Shown one piece after another: positions 35,219 to 44,529 of a stretch of 64,000 nt of DNA. Position 1 is the stretch's first letter; every line of letters begins with the position of its first letter. The notes under the pieces were generated by a model. That model was given only the letters and a program-made list of their open reading frames with translations. It did no database searches and was not told the origin of the DNA. The translations under genes were made by a program, and so were the position numbers. Source of the DNA: JAFGHJ01 sp964418485 (GTDB lineage Bacteria; Hydrothermota; UBA3072); contig CAYQMH010000004.1 of assembly GCA_964418485.1 (NCBI GenBank), forward strand, positions 1-64,000, written 5' to 3'.

Positions 35219-36016
35219 ATGAAAGTTGGTTTTTTTCAATATTCGCCTATTTTTGGTAATCCTGAAAAAAATTTAGATTTAATCAGAAAAAGTATCAGAG
35301 AAGCGGATTCTCTTGATATACTTGTTCTTCCTGAACTCGCTCTTACCGGATATACTTTTGAAGATTCTGAGGAGGCTTATTCTTTAAGTGAGGAGATTGG
35401 GGGGGGTAAATTAAGCGAGGAATTGGTTCGTATTGCCGAAGAAAATAACGTTACAATGGCAGTTGGTTTTCTGGAAAGAGAAGGTAAGCATCTTTATAAC
35501 TCAAGTATTCTTGTTGACGGTAAAGGCGTTGTAGGAGTTTACCGAAAAGTACATCTTTTTCGTGAGGAAAAAGCTATTTTTAAATCAGGCAATATGGGTT
35601 TTCCGGTTTTTGAAGTTGATGGTGTTAAAGTTGGAATGCTGGTTTGTTTTGACTGGATATTCCCAGAGGCTATGAGAACACTTGCCTTAAAAGGAGCGGA
35701 TATTATTCTTCATTCAGCGAATTTAGTCTTACCTTTCTATCAGAAAGCGGCTGTTACCAGAGCGATAGAAAACAAAGTTTTTATAGTTCTTGCGAATAGG
35801 AACGGAATAGAGGATAGATTTGGCGTATGCAATGAGTTTACGGGTGAAAGCGAAATTGTCGATCCCGAAGGAAAAGTACTATTGAAGACAGGAAAGCCCG
35901 ATGTGGGGATTTTTTCAATCGATATAAATCCCGAAGAGGCCAGAGATAAAAAAGTTACGGAATTAAACGATATATTCGAGGATCGTAAGCCGGAGTTTTA
36001 TAAGAACTGGGGATGA
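35219..36016 (+). CDS. Carbon-nitrogen hydrolase, nitrilase superfamily
   Basis: 265 aa. The Glu-Lys-Cys triad is visible: Glu in LPELALTGYTF, Lys in YRKVHLF and Cys in GMLVCFDWIFPEAMR. The following HSANLVLP and RAIENKVF segments fit the superfamily. It hydrolyses an amide or nitrile; omega-amidase or N-carbamoyl-type substrates are possible, but I cannot choose. AAGGAG lies 8 nt before the ATG. Confidence 0.9.
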   Translation: MKVGFFQYSPIFGNPEKNLDLIRKSIREADSLDILVLPELALTGYTFEDSEEAYSLSEEIGGGKLSEELVRIAEENNVTMAVGFLEREGKHLYNSSILVDGKGVVGVYRKVHLFREEKAIFKSGNMGFPVFEVDGVKVGMLVCFDWIFPEAMRTLALKGADIILHSANLVLPFYQKAAVTRAIENKVFIVLANRNGIEDRFGVCNEFTGESEIVDPEGKVLLKTGKPDVGIFSIDINPEEARDKKVTELNDIFEDRKPEFYKNWG

Positions 36017-36024
36017 ATAATTCT

Positions 36025-36052
36025 GCCACAGAGACACAGAGGACACAGAGGA
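36025..36052 (+). repeat. CACAGAG-type intergenic repeat
   Basis: Three units (GCCACAGAG, ACACAGAGG, ACACAGAGG) directly follow the nitrilase-family stop. Confidence 0.6.
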
Positions 36053-36185
36053 ACAACAAAGAACTATAGTTTGTTAAAACCCATCCCCCCAAAAAATTGG
36101 AAACAACAAATCACACAAATAGCACAAATCTTTTTTACTATTTAACTATTTTTTTAATTTATCTATTAAACTTATACTATTATGC

Positions 36186-36213
36186 TTGAAAATTTTATTA
36201 ATAGTGTTAGATT
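36186..36213 (+). promoter_or_regulatory. rnpB promoter
   Basis: TTGAAA (36186-36191), 16-bp spacer, TAGATT (36208-36213), 7 nt before the start of the RNase P RNA. Confidence 0.55.
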
Positions 36214-36220
36214 TATATAT

Positions 36221-36535
36221 AGCGGAAGGGCGGGTAGTCGCGCTCTCTTTATGAGGGTGAGGAAAGTCCGGACATTGCGGGTAAGAGAGGCTCCCTTAGG
36301 GAGGCACCGTAAGGTGACGGAAAGTGCCACAGAAAATATACCGCCTTGCTTTTGCAGGGTAAGGGTGAAAAGGCGAGGTAAGAGCTCACCGGACTTCTGG
36401 CGACAGGAGTCGCATGGTAAACCCCCTTTAATGCAAGACAAACAGGGTAGGTCCACTTGCCCGGACCGATAATCCCGGGTAGTTGCAAAGATCAATGACT
36501 ATCTATAACAGAATCCGGCTTATAGCCCTTCCGTT
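36221..36535 (+). ncRNA. rnpB: RNase P RNA, bacterial type A
   Basis: The 5' AGCGGAAGGGC pairs with the 3' GCCCTTCCGTT to form P1. Inside are the conserved GAGGAAAGTCCGGAC, CACAGAAAATATACCGCC, GGTAAACCCC and the 3' ACAGAATCCGGCTTATAG segments. Length of about 315 nt is somewhat short but complete. It is the ribozyme that matures tRNA 5' ends. Confidence 0.96.
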
Positions 36536-36892
36536 TACTTAAAAAATTGAACCACAGAGGACACAGAGAGAAATAAACACACTGAGAACACAGAGGAAAA
36601 GGTGTTGTTTTAAAACCTCCCACCACCCCAAATTATTATTACACAAAGCCGCAAAGAACACAAAGCCCAACACCACCCTTCTTTTTTTGTTTTTTTTCTG
36701 AAACCGGTTATGTTGACAAAGGTGATATTTGCTACAGGTTCAACATGTGAATATTCTGGTTGTTGGGTTGGGATTTAAACAAAACTAATTTTTTTCTTTG
36801 TGTCTCCGTGTCTTTGTGTGAGATCCATTTGAGGTGGGGTGGAGAAAAACATCATGATTTTGTTTTTTCTTTTTCTCTGTGCGCTCTGTGGT
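36536..36892. repeat. Gap after rnpB with four CACAGAG-type clusters
   Basis: Clusters of ACCACAGAGGACACAGAGAG (36549), CACAAAGCCGCAAAGAACAC (36652), the reverse unit TTTGTGTCTCCGTGTCTTTG (36799) and CTCTGTGCGCTCTGTGG (36873, running into the next gene's end). Between them is AT-rich sequence with a stray TTGACA near 36713. No gene is supported. Confidence 0.6.
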
Positions 36893-38935
36893 TTATTCTT
36901 TTTCCGTGCTTAATTCTTTCTCCAATATTATCCATTCCTCGGAGAGTTCGGCGATTTGTGTTATAGCATTTTTGTATTCCTGGTAGTACTCTACCGGGAT
37001 TAATTCTTTTTTATTTATGTAATAATCCGTATAAGTAATTGTTTTTTCGTCTTTAAGAAGAGTGTTTTTGAATTCGATATAAGGATTTGATAAGTTAATT
37101 TCTTTTGGAAGATATCGAACTGCGTAGCCTTCGGGAATTTTTATATTTATTTCATTTTCTTCTTTCTCTAATTTTCCCCAGTAAACCGGGTATTTTCTCA
37201 TCCTAGCTCCAACGGAATAAGCAGAATATTCTATGCCCGGTATATGAAAAAGTAAGAAGTTGCCCTGTTTTAAAGCCAGGCCTTTTGCTCTATATTTTAT
37301 ATCGATTTTGACAACTGGTGCGGCATCTTCTATATGTATAAGAGAAAGATCTGTTATGTTTGAACCCGGTATATTGGCGTTCAGGTAGCTTTCAATCATA
37401 TTTTTCTTATCTTCTTCTCTCATATATCTGAGGCTTTTAAGACTGGTAGCCATACTTCCGAGAAATATCATCGTTTCTTCTATTTCTGCCTTGCCTTTTT
37501 CGTTAAGTTCTATAGTTCTAGAAATAGAAGTTTTTTCTTTGTCCGGTTCAAATAGAGGTATTTTAATAAATTCGTTTTTTGTTACGGATAAACCTGTGGT
37601 ACCCTGATATTCGGGTCTTACGTATCCATACGGGTTGAGCTCTAATGAAGGATCGAGGAAATTACCCCTGAGTTTTATCAAAGCTCCGTCGAATTGATAA
37701 AGAGAAGGGACGTTTTTGGCTAATTCACCTCTTGTTTTTGAGCGAACTAAAACTAATTCAGCAGTATACCCCTGTGATATTAGGGCAGAGTACAAAAGAG
37801 ATGTTTTATCAAGAGAATTTGCCAATTTGTTTTCTAAAATTTCTTTTATACTTTTAGGATAACAGTTATATTTATAAGATGGCACGTCTACAAACCTTAT
37901 CAAGTCTATAATTTCTTGATATATTTCTTCCGGTTCACTGTTTTGTGGAGTATATTTTCCTTCAAGATGTTTTTCAAAATTTTGAGATATTTTTTCCCAA
38001 TTATTTTGGATTCCCGCAGTTATTCTCGGAAAAATGTAAGATTTTGGTGGTGCATTATCTTCGTCTTCATATGCTTCCAGCAAGTCTGTTTCCCAATGGA
38101 GAATTTTATTTTTCCCTGAAAATTTCAATTCTGGTTCTTCAATTTTCCAATTCTGCCAGGCTATATCGAAGTATCTGGGTGTTTCCACTCTGATAATACT
38201 TTTTAACGTCGGACCTGAACTTCCCAAGGTAGTTTCTAAAATAAAAGGGAAATCTTCAGATATTTTTCCGGAAATTGTAACTCCAAAATCCAGGAATTTT
38301 CCGGGTTTTACCTCCCGGAGTGCTATTTTTCTTTCATGGGCATTCTCATATGGTGGTATCCTTGAATAAATCGAAGCGTCCTCAATTGCATTTTCTCTAA
38401 GGTAAAGCACTTCACCTTCCCCGGTTATCGTTCTGCCGAAATTTATCTCCAGTTTTTCTTCTTTTGTGCTATAATTGAAATTTATGTTGCCTGCGTTTTT
38501 TCCTTTTTCAGAGCAAATAGCCCTGATACATCTTGTTGAATATGTGTAACTGGAATCTTTTTCGATTTTTAGATGTTTTTTGCAATAAATATCTACATAT
38601 TTTTTATCTCTGAATTCCGAAAGGTTGGTCTTTAAACTTTGCAATAATATCGGATCTGTTATGTCCTTTGTGGTTTGCCACAGATAACCTTCTCTTTTTT
38701 GTGCGAGGTCGATGCTTCGGACTTCTTTTTGAGGAAAAGTAAGTAGAGTATCCGATGTTACTATGTATATAGAGTCGGGAGTTATTTTTGTCACTCTGCA
38801 TTTGTATTCTTCACCTTTTTCCGTGTATATTATATCTTCTTTCCATTTGTTTTCGGTCTTTAGGATTTGTTTATTACAGGACAGAAAGAAGATATTCGAA
38901 AGGATAATTACTAATAAAAAGATCTTTTTCATCAT
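36893..38935 (-). CDS. DUF3857 / inactive transglutaminase-like lipoprotein
   Basis: 680 aa with a lipoprotein signal peptide (NIFFLSC, Cys about residue 20). A DUF3857-type beta domain (about 130-260) precedes a transglutaminase-like domain, and a beta-rich DUF3858-like C-terminus follows. In the transglutaminase core the active-site Cys is absent: the aligned segment reads NSLDKTSLLYSAL where the upstream partner has GDCTDKSILFSTL. It therefore looks catalytically dead. The start overlaps the partner's stop (ATGA), and the two are homologous in layout. Function unknown; envelope location is clear from the signal peptide. Confidence 0.75.
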   Translation of the reverse strand: MMKKIFLLVIILSNIFFLSCNKQILKTENKWKEDIIYTEKGEEYKCRVTKITPDSIYIVTSDTLLTFPQKEVRSIDLAQKREGYLWQTTKDITDPILLQSLKTNLSEFRDKKYVDIYCKKHLKIEKDSSYTYSTRCIRAICSEKGKNAGNINFNYSTKEEKLEINFGRTITGEGEVLYLRENAIEDASIYSRIPPYENAHERKIALREVKPGKFLDFGVTISGKISEDFPFILETTLGSSGPTLKSIIRVETPRYFDIAWQNWKIEEPELKFSGKNKILHWETDLLEAYEDEDNAPPKSYIFPRITAGIQNNWEKISQNFEKHLEGKYTPQNSEPEEIYQEIIDLIRFVDVPSYKYNCYPKSIKEILENKLANSLDKTSLLYSALISQGYTAELVLVRSKTRGELAKNVPSLYQFDGALIKLRGNFLDPSLELNPYGYVRPEYQGTTGLSVTKNEFIKIPLFEPDKEKTSISRTIELNEKGKAEIEETMIFLGSMATSLKSLRYMREEDKKNMIESYLNANIPGSNITDLSLIHIEDAAPVVKIDIKYRAKGLALKQGNFLLFHIPGIEYSAYSVGARMRKYPVYWGKLEKEENEINIKIPEGYAVRYLPKEINLSNPYIEFKNTLLKDEKTITYTDYYINKKELIPVEYYQEYKNAITQIAELSEEWIILEKELSTEKE

Positions 38936-40983
38936 TTCCCTCCAGGTAGCATAATTACAGGTCTCTTTACGTAGTTTAGTATTTCATTGCATAGGTCTTT
39001 ATAATTAATATATTCGGAAACCTCTATTTTTTTATCTTTTCTCTTCCAGTTATCTTTAAATATTAAGGTGTCATCTTTTTCCGTATAAGAAGCCGTATAC
39101 TCGGCATTTTTTTCTTTTCTTGAGAATTCTTCCGGTACAGATAAAATTTTCATTTCTTCCGGTAAGAGTATTTTGAAGGTATTAATTACTTCTTCAGAGG
39201 TATCGTATATCAAATCATAGTTACGCGTAGAGAGAGAAAGCTCGTTTTTTGTATATCTTTCTTCTAACTCGGGAAGTTTCAACAAATATAACTCTCCCTG
39301 TTTTTTCAAAATTTCCGGTACTTCATATTTGATTGTCATTTCTAAAGGTTTGGATATATCCATCAGGTTTTCTAAATTATAATCTATCAGTCGGGCGTTG
39401 GGAGAAACTCTTTTTGCCATTTGTTCGAACTGTTTCTTTTTTTCATCTTCTTCGAGTCTTTGCCAGTAGGCTCTGACACCCGCTTCATAACTTCCGTTGT
39501 AGCCGGACTGAAAAGTAACGAAGGCTGAATCGCTGGAAGTTACTTCGATTAAGTAAGTGTAGTCTCTTCTGTTTCTTTCCGGAGTCGGTACTTCTATAAA
39601 GTCAATTCTAGATTTTTGCGCGCAAATTGCGTCGGTTCCGTGGTCCATAGTCGCAAAAGAAGGATATCTATGATATTCGGAAACCGGATCCAGAAAATAA
39701 GGTTTTCCTTCTTTTGGGAAAATTTCTACTATAGCGTGGTCTCCCCAGAATGAAGGAATTTCTTTAATTAATCTTGGGCCGGGATAAGTATGTAGATAAA
39801 CAGGGTATGCTTCTATATCGACCGCTTTTAATAGGGTGGAGAAGAGTATGGATTTATCGGTGCAGTCTCCGTATCCGTTTTCCATGGTTTCAGAAGCTTT
39901 GTGGCCCGAGACGCCGCTCGACGTACCTCCCTTAATAGATATATATCGTATATTTCTCTGTATCCAGTGATACAGAGAAGCTGTTTTTTCTTCATGAGTG
40001 TTTAAACCTGTTGTCAAAGAATCCGCAATTTTTTGTATCTCTCCCGTTACCTCCATCCTTTTTTTCTGAAAATCGGCGTACCAGTTGAATATATAATCCC
40101 AGTTTTTTTGGTTTGAGAAACGGAGAAAAGGTACAATCTCTTCCGTAACCGGCATTAGAGGTTCTTCAATGGGTGGTAGGGTATTTAATTTTTTGAAAGC
40201 AAGTACTTTCGTTGAGTTGGTAAATAAGGTATTAATGACAACACCCTTTTCGTTTTTTATAACATAATTACAATAACTGCTCAAGGGTACAATTATTTCA
40301 ACAAAAGATTCGATTACAGGCTCCGAACCTCCGAAGAACCATCCCAATGTGAAGATCTTTTTATCCCAGGGGTTAAAAATTTCTTCTGTGTATTTGTATT
40401 CAATGATATCTCCGACTTCGACTTCAGGAATTGAAAATGCGATTATTTTATCTTTGTCGAAGAACATACCTTCTTCTTTTGATTTTGTGATTGTTATTTT
40501 GTTCATATCGAGGGGTATAATTCTGCCGTTGCTTTTTATAACTCTTGCCATATCGATTTTTATATTTTCTCTTTGTTGGTCAAATTGTCGCTGGAAATTA
40601 GCCCAGCTTCGTTTGGAATCTTTTAAAATTAATCCGCGAAAATGGTATTCGTAATTACGAGTTCCGTCAGGAAACAGCTTATTTATGCCTTTATCGAGCA
40701 TAACAACTCCGTCAAAATCTGCAAATTCCACAATTAAATTTTCTCTGTCTTCAAGGATGCCCTCGATATTCTTAGGTAATTCCCCTTTTCCCTTTTCAAG
40801 ACCGCCTTCGCCTAATATAATGGATTTAACATCGGTTCTTAGTAAAAGGGTATCGGTTGTATAAATAGAGTCTTTTTTCATCTGAACTGAGTCCGAATTG
40901 ATAATTTTTCCGTTGTTTAATTCGAGTCTATGAGAGAAGACGCTAAAGGATATAAGAGAGATTAATAAAAATATTTTTCTCAA
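38932..40983 (-). CDS. DUF3857 and transglutaminase-like protein, catalytic residues intact
   Basis: 683 aa with an N-terminal signal peptide. The DUF3857 domain spans about 105-260. The transglutaminase-like core has Cys374 (GYGDCTDKS), His416 (GDHAIVEI) and Asp432 (FLDPVS), the full triad of cysteine-type transglutaminase/peptidase folds. A DUF3858-like C-terminal domain follows. It is TTG- or ATG-initiated next to AGGAGG. Probably an exported protein-modifying or proteolytic enzyme; the substrate is unknown. Confidence 0.8.
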   Translation of the reverse strand: MRKIFLLISLISFSVFSHRLELNNGKIINSDSVQMKKDSIYTTDTLLLRTDVKSIILGEGGLEKGKGELPKNIEGILEDRENLIVEFADFDGVVMLDKGINKLFPDGTRNYEYHFRGLILKDSKRSWANFQRQFDQQRENIKIDMARVIKSNGRIIPLDMNKITITKSKEEGMFFDKDKIIAFSIPEVEVGDIIEYKYTEEIFNPWDKKIFTLGWFFGGSEPVIESFVEIIVPLSSYCNYVIKNEKGVVINTLFTNSTKVLAFKKLNTLPPIEEPLMPVTEEIVPFLRFSNQKNWDYIFNWYADFQKKRMEVTGEIQKIADSLTTGLNTHEEKTASLYHWIQRNIRYISIKGGTSSGVSGHKASETMENGYGDCTDKSILFSTLLKAVDIEAYPVYLHTYPGPRLIKEIPSFWGDHAIVEIFPKEGKPYFLDPVSEYHRYPSFATMDHGTDAICAQKSRIDFIEVPTPERNRRDYTYLIEVTSSDSAFVTFQSGYNGSYEAGVRAYWQRLEEDEKKKQFEQMAKRVSPNARLIDYNLENLMDISKPLEMTIKYEVPEILKKQGELYLLKLPELEERYTKNELSLSTRNYDLIYDTSEEVINTFKILLPEEMKILSVPEEFSRKEKNAEYTASYTEKDDTLIFKDNWKRKDKKIEVSEYINYKDLCNEILNYVKRPVIMLPGGK

Positions 40984-41058
40984 TATTCCTCCTTTTCCGA
41001 CTATTGAAAAAAGTATACAAAGCGTACAAAAATCTATTTGTCTTTTACTGCTGCTTTT

Positions 41059-41874
41059 TTACGTTGTTTTTTTCTTTCTTCTATAACCAAGTATTATAAC
41101 AAAAACAGAAGTTAATATCATAAATATGCTTAAGACCTGCGAAAGAGTAAGGTATTTAAGAATCAAAGCATTTCCGGAGTATTGTCGGAAGAAATCGATG
41201 GTGAAACGGTGGAGTCCGTAAAGACCTATGAATAAGGTAAAAAGGAAACCATTGAAGAGCGTTTTCTTTCTAATTTTCCATAATATTCCGAAAATTATCA
41301 ATAGATTTAAGGTCGATATCAGTTGTGTGGGAATGACAGATAAGCTATGCGAAGTTCCCTCGGTAATTAAACCTCGTTGTAAGTGATCCGAATACACAGG
41401 AGGATACCATTTCGCAGGAAAGCGGACTCCTATCCAGGAATCCGTAACCCTTCCGTAGCAGCAACCATTAAGAAAACAACCTATTCTGCCGATACCAATT
41501 GCTATGGCAATCCCGGGTGCCATAATATCCATAACTTTAGCCATCGGCAATTTTGCTATTTTGATAAAGAGTATTCCTCCTATAAAACCTCCGATAAAAC
41601 CACCATAAAATACCATTCCTCCTTCCCATAGCTTAAAAATAGCAATAGGATTAGAGGCGAACTGGTACCAGTTTTCCGATACGTACCATATTCGGGCTCC
41701 AATAAGCATTCCGACTATGACCCACATAGTCAGAGATTGAACCAGTACGGGCTTTATATCGTTTCTAATCGCTTCTTTGTTTATAAAGTACATTCCGACA
41801 AGATATCCGGTTACTGCCATAACTCCGTAAGCAGGTAATTGAAAATTTCCGATTATAAGTAAATATCTGTACAT
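41059..41874 (-). CDS. lgt: Prolipoprotein diacylglyceryl transferase
   Basis: 271 aa with about seven membrane helices. The Lgt signature GRIGCFLNGCCYGR is present, as are YGGFIGGFIGG and the C-terminal HRFTIDFFR. It adds diacylglycerol to lipoprotein Cys residues; the downstream lipoprotein in the same operon would be a client. GGGGAAA precedes the ATG. Confidence 0.95.
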   Translation of the reverse strand: MYRYLLIIGNFQLPAYGVMAVTGYLVGMYFINKEAIRNDIKPVLVQSLTMWVIVGMLIGARIWYVSENWYQFASNPIAIFKLWEGGMVFYGGFIGGFIGGILFIKIAKLPMAKVMDIMAPGIAIAIGIGRIGCFLNGCCYGRVTDSWIGVRFPAKWYPPVYSDHLQRGLITEGTSHSLSVIPTQLISTLNLLIIFGILWKIRKKTLFNGFLFTLFIGLYGLHRFTIDFFRQYSGNALILKYLTLSQVLSIFMILTSVFVIILGYRRKKKTT

Positions 41875-41885
41875 TAATTTCCCCT

Positions 41886-42740
41886 TTATTGTTTAGAATT
41901 GACAGTTTTTAGTTTATTTTGTATGTTCTTTCTTAGTTCGGACCTTCTTACAAATGTATTTGAAGGGCATTTTTCTAAAGCGGGTTCCAAAAGCTTATTA
42001 TCTTTTATTTTACTCCATTGTACCATTGCGAGCTTGCCGTCCATTTCTATTATTTCATCTTCTGTTACTCTTGTGCATAAAGTACAGCCAGTACATCCTC
42101 TCGAACATACACTCTTAACATTTTTTGCATCATCGTAAGAACGGCAGGCTATGTATATGTCCTGGTCTTTTGGAATAAGTTTAAAAAGTCCCCTCGGGCA
42201 AGTTTCCACGCAAATTCCGCATGCTGTACAATTCTCTTCTATTACATAGGGTAATCCTTTTTCACCCATTTCAATCGCGTTAAAAGGGCATGCCCGAACA
42301 CAGTCTCCGAGTCCCAGACAACCGTACTGGCATCCTTTATCTCCCCCCATCAAATTAAGAGCTTCGCATGTCGATATTCCGTCGTAATCAGCTGTTCTCT
42401 TTGCGGTTTCGCTGTCGCCAAGACAACAAAGAACAGACACTTCTTCCGGGCCTGTGTTTTTTTCTTTAATCCCCATTATTTCCGAGATTTTACTAGCCGC
42501 TTTCTGTCCACCGGCTTTACAGCCGTTTACCCCATATTGACCTTCGACAACGCCACCAGCAAAAGCTGCGCACCCAGGAGCGCCACAGGCACCGCAATCT
42601 ATACCGGGCAAGATTTCCCGGATTTTTTCTACCCTTTCATCATTTTTTACCTTGAACTTTTCAGCGCTAAAAACTAAAAAAGCTCCAAAGATAAGCGTTA
42701 ATCCGGCGAGCAATAATACAGGTACTAAAACTTGATTCAT
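41886..42740 (-). CDS. rnfB: RnfB-like electron-transport ferredoxin subunit
   Basis: 284 aa from the ATG at 42740. An N-terminal membrane helix (about 5-27) is followed by the RnfB [4Fe-4S] motif CGACGAPGC, then two ferredoxin clusters (CLGLGDCVRACPF, CTACGICVETCPRG) and a third Cys group CSRGCTGCTLC. RnfB passes electrons from ferredoxin into the Rnf complex. No other rnf gene is nearby, so this is an isolated or relocated subunit; the position before lgt is unusual. Confidence 0.88.
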   Translation of the reverse strand: MNQVLVPVLLLAGLTLIFGAFLVFSAEKFKVKNDERVEKIREILPGIDCGACGAPGCAAFAGGVVEGQYGVNGCKAGGQKAASKISEIMGIKEKNTGPEEVSVLCCLGDSETAKRTADYDGISTCEALNLMGGDKGCQYGCLGLGDCVRACPFNAIEMGEKGLPYVIEENCTACGICVETCPRGLFKLIPKDQDIYIACRSYDDAKNVKSVCSRGCTGCTLCTRVTEDEIIEMDGKLAMVQWSKIKDNKLLEPALEKCPSNTFVRRSELRKNIQNKLKTVNSKQ

Positions 42741-42777
42741 CAACCCTCCCGTTTTTTATTATTACTTCATTCAATTG

Positions 42778-42805
42778 AAAATAAAAAGAAGTTATTCATT
42801 GTCAA
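42778..42805 (-). promoter_or_regulatory. Promoter upstream of rnfB
   Basis: Minus strand TTGACA (42800-42805), 16-bp spacer, TATTTT (42778-42783). The 30-nt leader ends in a GGGAGGG ribosome binding site. Confidence 0.6.
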
Positions 42806-42814
42806 GCCATTTTC

Positions 42815-42985
42815 TTACCACAGAGTACACGGGGAAGAAATTAGAAAAATTGAAAAATGGGAAAATAGTAAAATGGTAACAAAAAACTTTAAACTAAATA
42901 CTAATGTTTAAAAATTAACCACAAAGGTCACAAAGATTTTCTTTCTGTTTTTACTATTCAACTATTCAACAATTTAACCATTCAA
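42815..42985. repeat. Intergenic repeats between rnfB and the HD-GYP gene
   Basis: Contains ACCACAGAGTACACGGG, ACCACAAAGGTCACAAAG and a run of ACTATTCAACTATTCAAC-type units (42953 on). The ATTCAAC-type unit has a relative at 24246. No gene. Confidence 0.5.
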
Positions 42986-43003
42986 CTTAGTCTATTGACT
43001 ATA

Positions 43004-44182
43004 TTAGTTTATAAGAGAGGGGAGAGCTACTGAGTTATGTGTAAAATAACCGCTTATTTCTTCGATATGTTTTAATGCCTTAAAGAATGCATCCGTGGTT
43101 TCGGGGCAGAAATGTTCGCCTCTTTCTTGATGAATCATAGCGAATGTTTTAGAAAGGGAGAACGGTTTTTCTCTATATGGTCTATCTGAAGTAAGAGCAT
43201 CAAAAAAATCAGATAAAGCTACTATTCTGCCCGATAAAGGTATTTTTTTTCCTTTAAGACCCCTTGGATAACCTTTCCCATCCCATCTTTCATGATGGGT
43301 ATAAGCTATCTCGGCGGCAGTCTTAATTATTTCTGATTTAGAATCTTTCAGAAGTTTAAATCCAAGCGTGGTGTGTCCTTTCATTATTTCCCATTCCTCC
43401 GCGTTAAGTTTGCCGGGTTTGTTGAGTATCTTATCCGGAATACCTATTTTGCCTATATCATGCAGAGGGCTGCTTCTATAAATAGTTTCCACCAGATCAT
43501 CTTTTAGCCCTAAAGTTTCGGCTATTATTTTTGAGAAGATTGCGACTCTTTTAATATGATCTCCGGTTTCTTTGTCTTTATATTCGGCAGCTTCACCGAG
43601 TACGAAAATTGTTTCTAATTGCGCGGATTCAAGTTCGTCTGTAAGCTGAGCATTTCTTATTGCTACAGCCGCCTGTGAGGCGAGAGATTCGGTTAATTTT
43701 TCATCTGCTTTGCTAAAAGGTTTTATTTTCCCTCTTTCGGTTTTGTTTATAAGTTGAAATACTCCTACTAATTGTCGTTTTCTGTCTATAATAGGTACTG
43801 TTAACATCGATTTGCATTTATAGCCTGTTTTTTCCTCGAATTCCGTATTATGACAGTAGGGACGGCCTTTTATGGCATTTAAATCTTTTATATTTAATAT
43901 TTTTTTATTTTTAGCACTCCAGCCCGCAATGGATTTGTTTGATATTGGAAGGGCATGTGGGGCAATCAAGTCAAGGAAATTTTTCTTACCCATTTTTTTT
44001 TCGAGGGTAAGATTACGTGAAACTCTGAATTCCAGTTTGTTATCGTTCTTAAGGTAAAATGTTCCGGCGTCCGCTTTACAAAGTTTAGAGGTATCTTCGA
44101 GGATTACATGAAGCAGTATGGAGAGGTCTCTTTCCGCTGCTAATTTGATACCTATTTCGATTAATGTATCGTAATTACTCAT
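43004..44182 (-). CDS. GAF and HD-GYP domain protein (c-di-GMP phosphodiesterase)
   Basis: 392 aa. A GAF domain (about 15-175) is followed by an HD-GYP domain with SSPLHDIGKIGIPD, HHERWDGKGYPRGL and LSDFFDALTSDRPYR. All hallmark metal ligands and the GYP triplet are present, so cyclic-di-GMP hydrolysis is likely. There is no membrane segment. The -10 box ends 8 nt before the ATG. Confidence 0.9.
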   Translation of the reverse strand: MSNYDTLIEIGIKLAAERDLSILLHVILEDTSKLCKADAGTFYLKNDNKLEFRVSRNLTLEKKMGKKNFLDLIAPHALPISNKSIAGWSAKNKKILNIKDLNAIKGRPYCHNTEFEEKTGYKCKSMLTVPIIDRKRQLVGVFQLINKTERGKIKPFSKADEKLTESLASQAAVAIRNAQLTDELESAQLETIFVLGEAAEYKDKETGDHIKRVAIFSKIIAETLGLKDDLVETIYRSSPLHDIGKIGIPDKILNKPGKLNAEEWEIMKGHTTLGFKLLKDSKSEIIKTAAEIAYTHHERWDGKGYPRGLKGKKIPLSGRIVALSDFFDALTSDRPYREKPFSLSKTFAMIHQERGEHFCPETTDAFFKALKHIEEISGYFTHNSVALPSLIN

Positions 44183-44190
44183 ACGTATTT

Positions 44191-44219
44191 ATAATAAGTA
44201 CATTTGAGTGATATGTCAA
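44191..44219 (-). promoter_or_regulatory. Promoter of the HD-GYP gene, near-leaderless
   Basis: Minus strand TTGACA (44214-44219), 17-bp spacer, TATTAT (44191-44196), 8 nt before the ATG at 44182. No Shine-Dalgarno. Confidence 0.6.
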
Positions 44220-44227
44220 TGTTTAAT

Positions 44228-44420
44228 TAACCGCAGAGTCTACAGAGAAGTAAGGACTTCTCAGTATTTAATTGTAAATTGCAAGTTGTAAATTGAAAAT
44301 TGAAAATTTAAAAACAGAAATAGGACGCAGATGAACGCAGATTTTCAGGATTCTTTGTTTTTACTATGTTAACTATTTAACAATTCAACTATATTAACTC
44401 AAATTCGGAGAATTTGTTAA
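44228..44420. repeat. Mixed intergenic repeats
   Basis: ACCGCAGAGTCTACAGAG at 44230, tandem TTGTAAATTGCAAGTTGTAA and AATTGAAAATT near 44270, AGGACGCAGATGAACGCAGA at 44321, then ACTATTTAACAATTCAAC. With the terminator at 44443 this fills the 347-bp gap; no gene is seen. Confidence 0.5.
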
Positions 44421-44442
44421 ATTGATACGGATATACGCGGAT

Positions 44443-44495
44443 AAAAAAAGGGGCATAGTTACATACAATATTAGTAATATCGATTAACTATGCCC
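44443..44495 (-). terminator. Intrinsic terminator of the RRM gene
   Basis: On the minus strand GGGCATAGTTA (44485-44495) and TAACTATGCCC (44451-44461) form an 11-bp stem, followed by C and seven T. It lies 35 bp after the RRM protein stop. Confidence 0.8.
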
Positions 44496-44529
44496 TATGT
44501 TTTAGAGCTCTATTTTAGTTGTTAAGCTT

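Noticed and set aside
36172..36495. Open frames of 79-107 codons on both strands
   Set aside because: They lie inside the RNase P RNA gene and carry no protein features.
36710..36760. TTGACAAAGGTGATATTTGC as a promoter after rnpB
   Set aside because: No gene or RNA follows, and the -10 candidate is poor.
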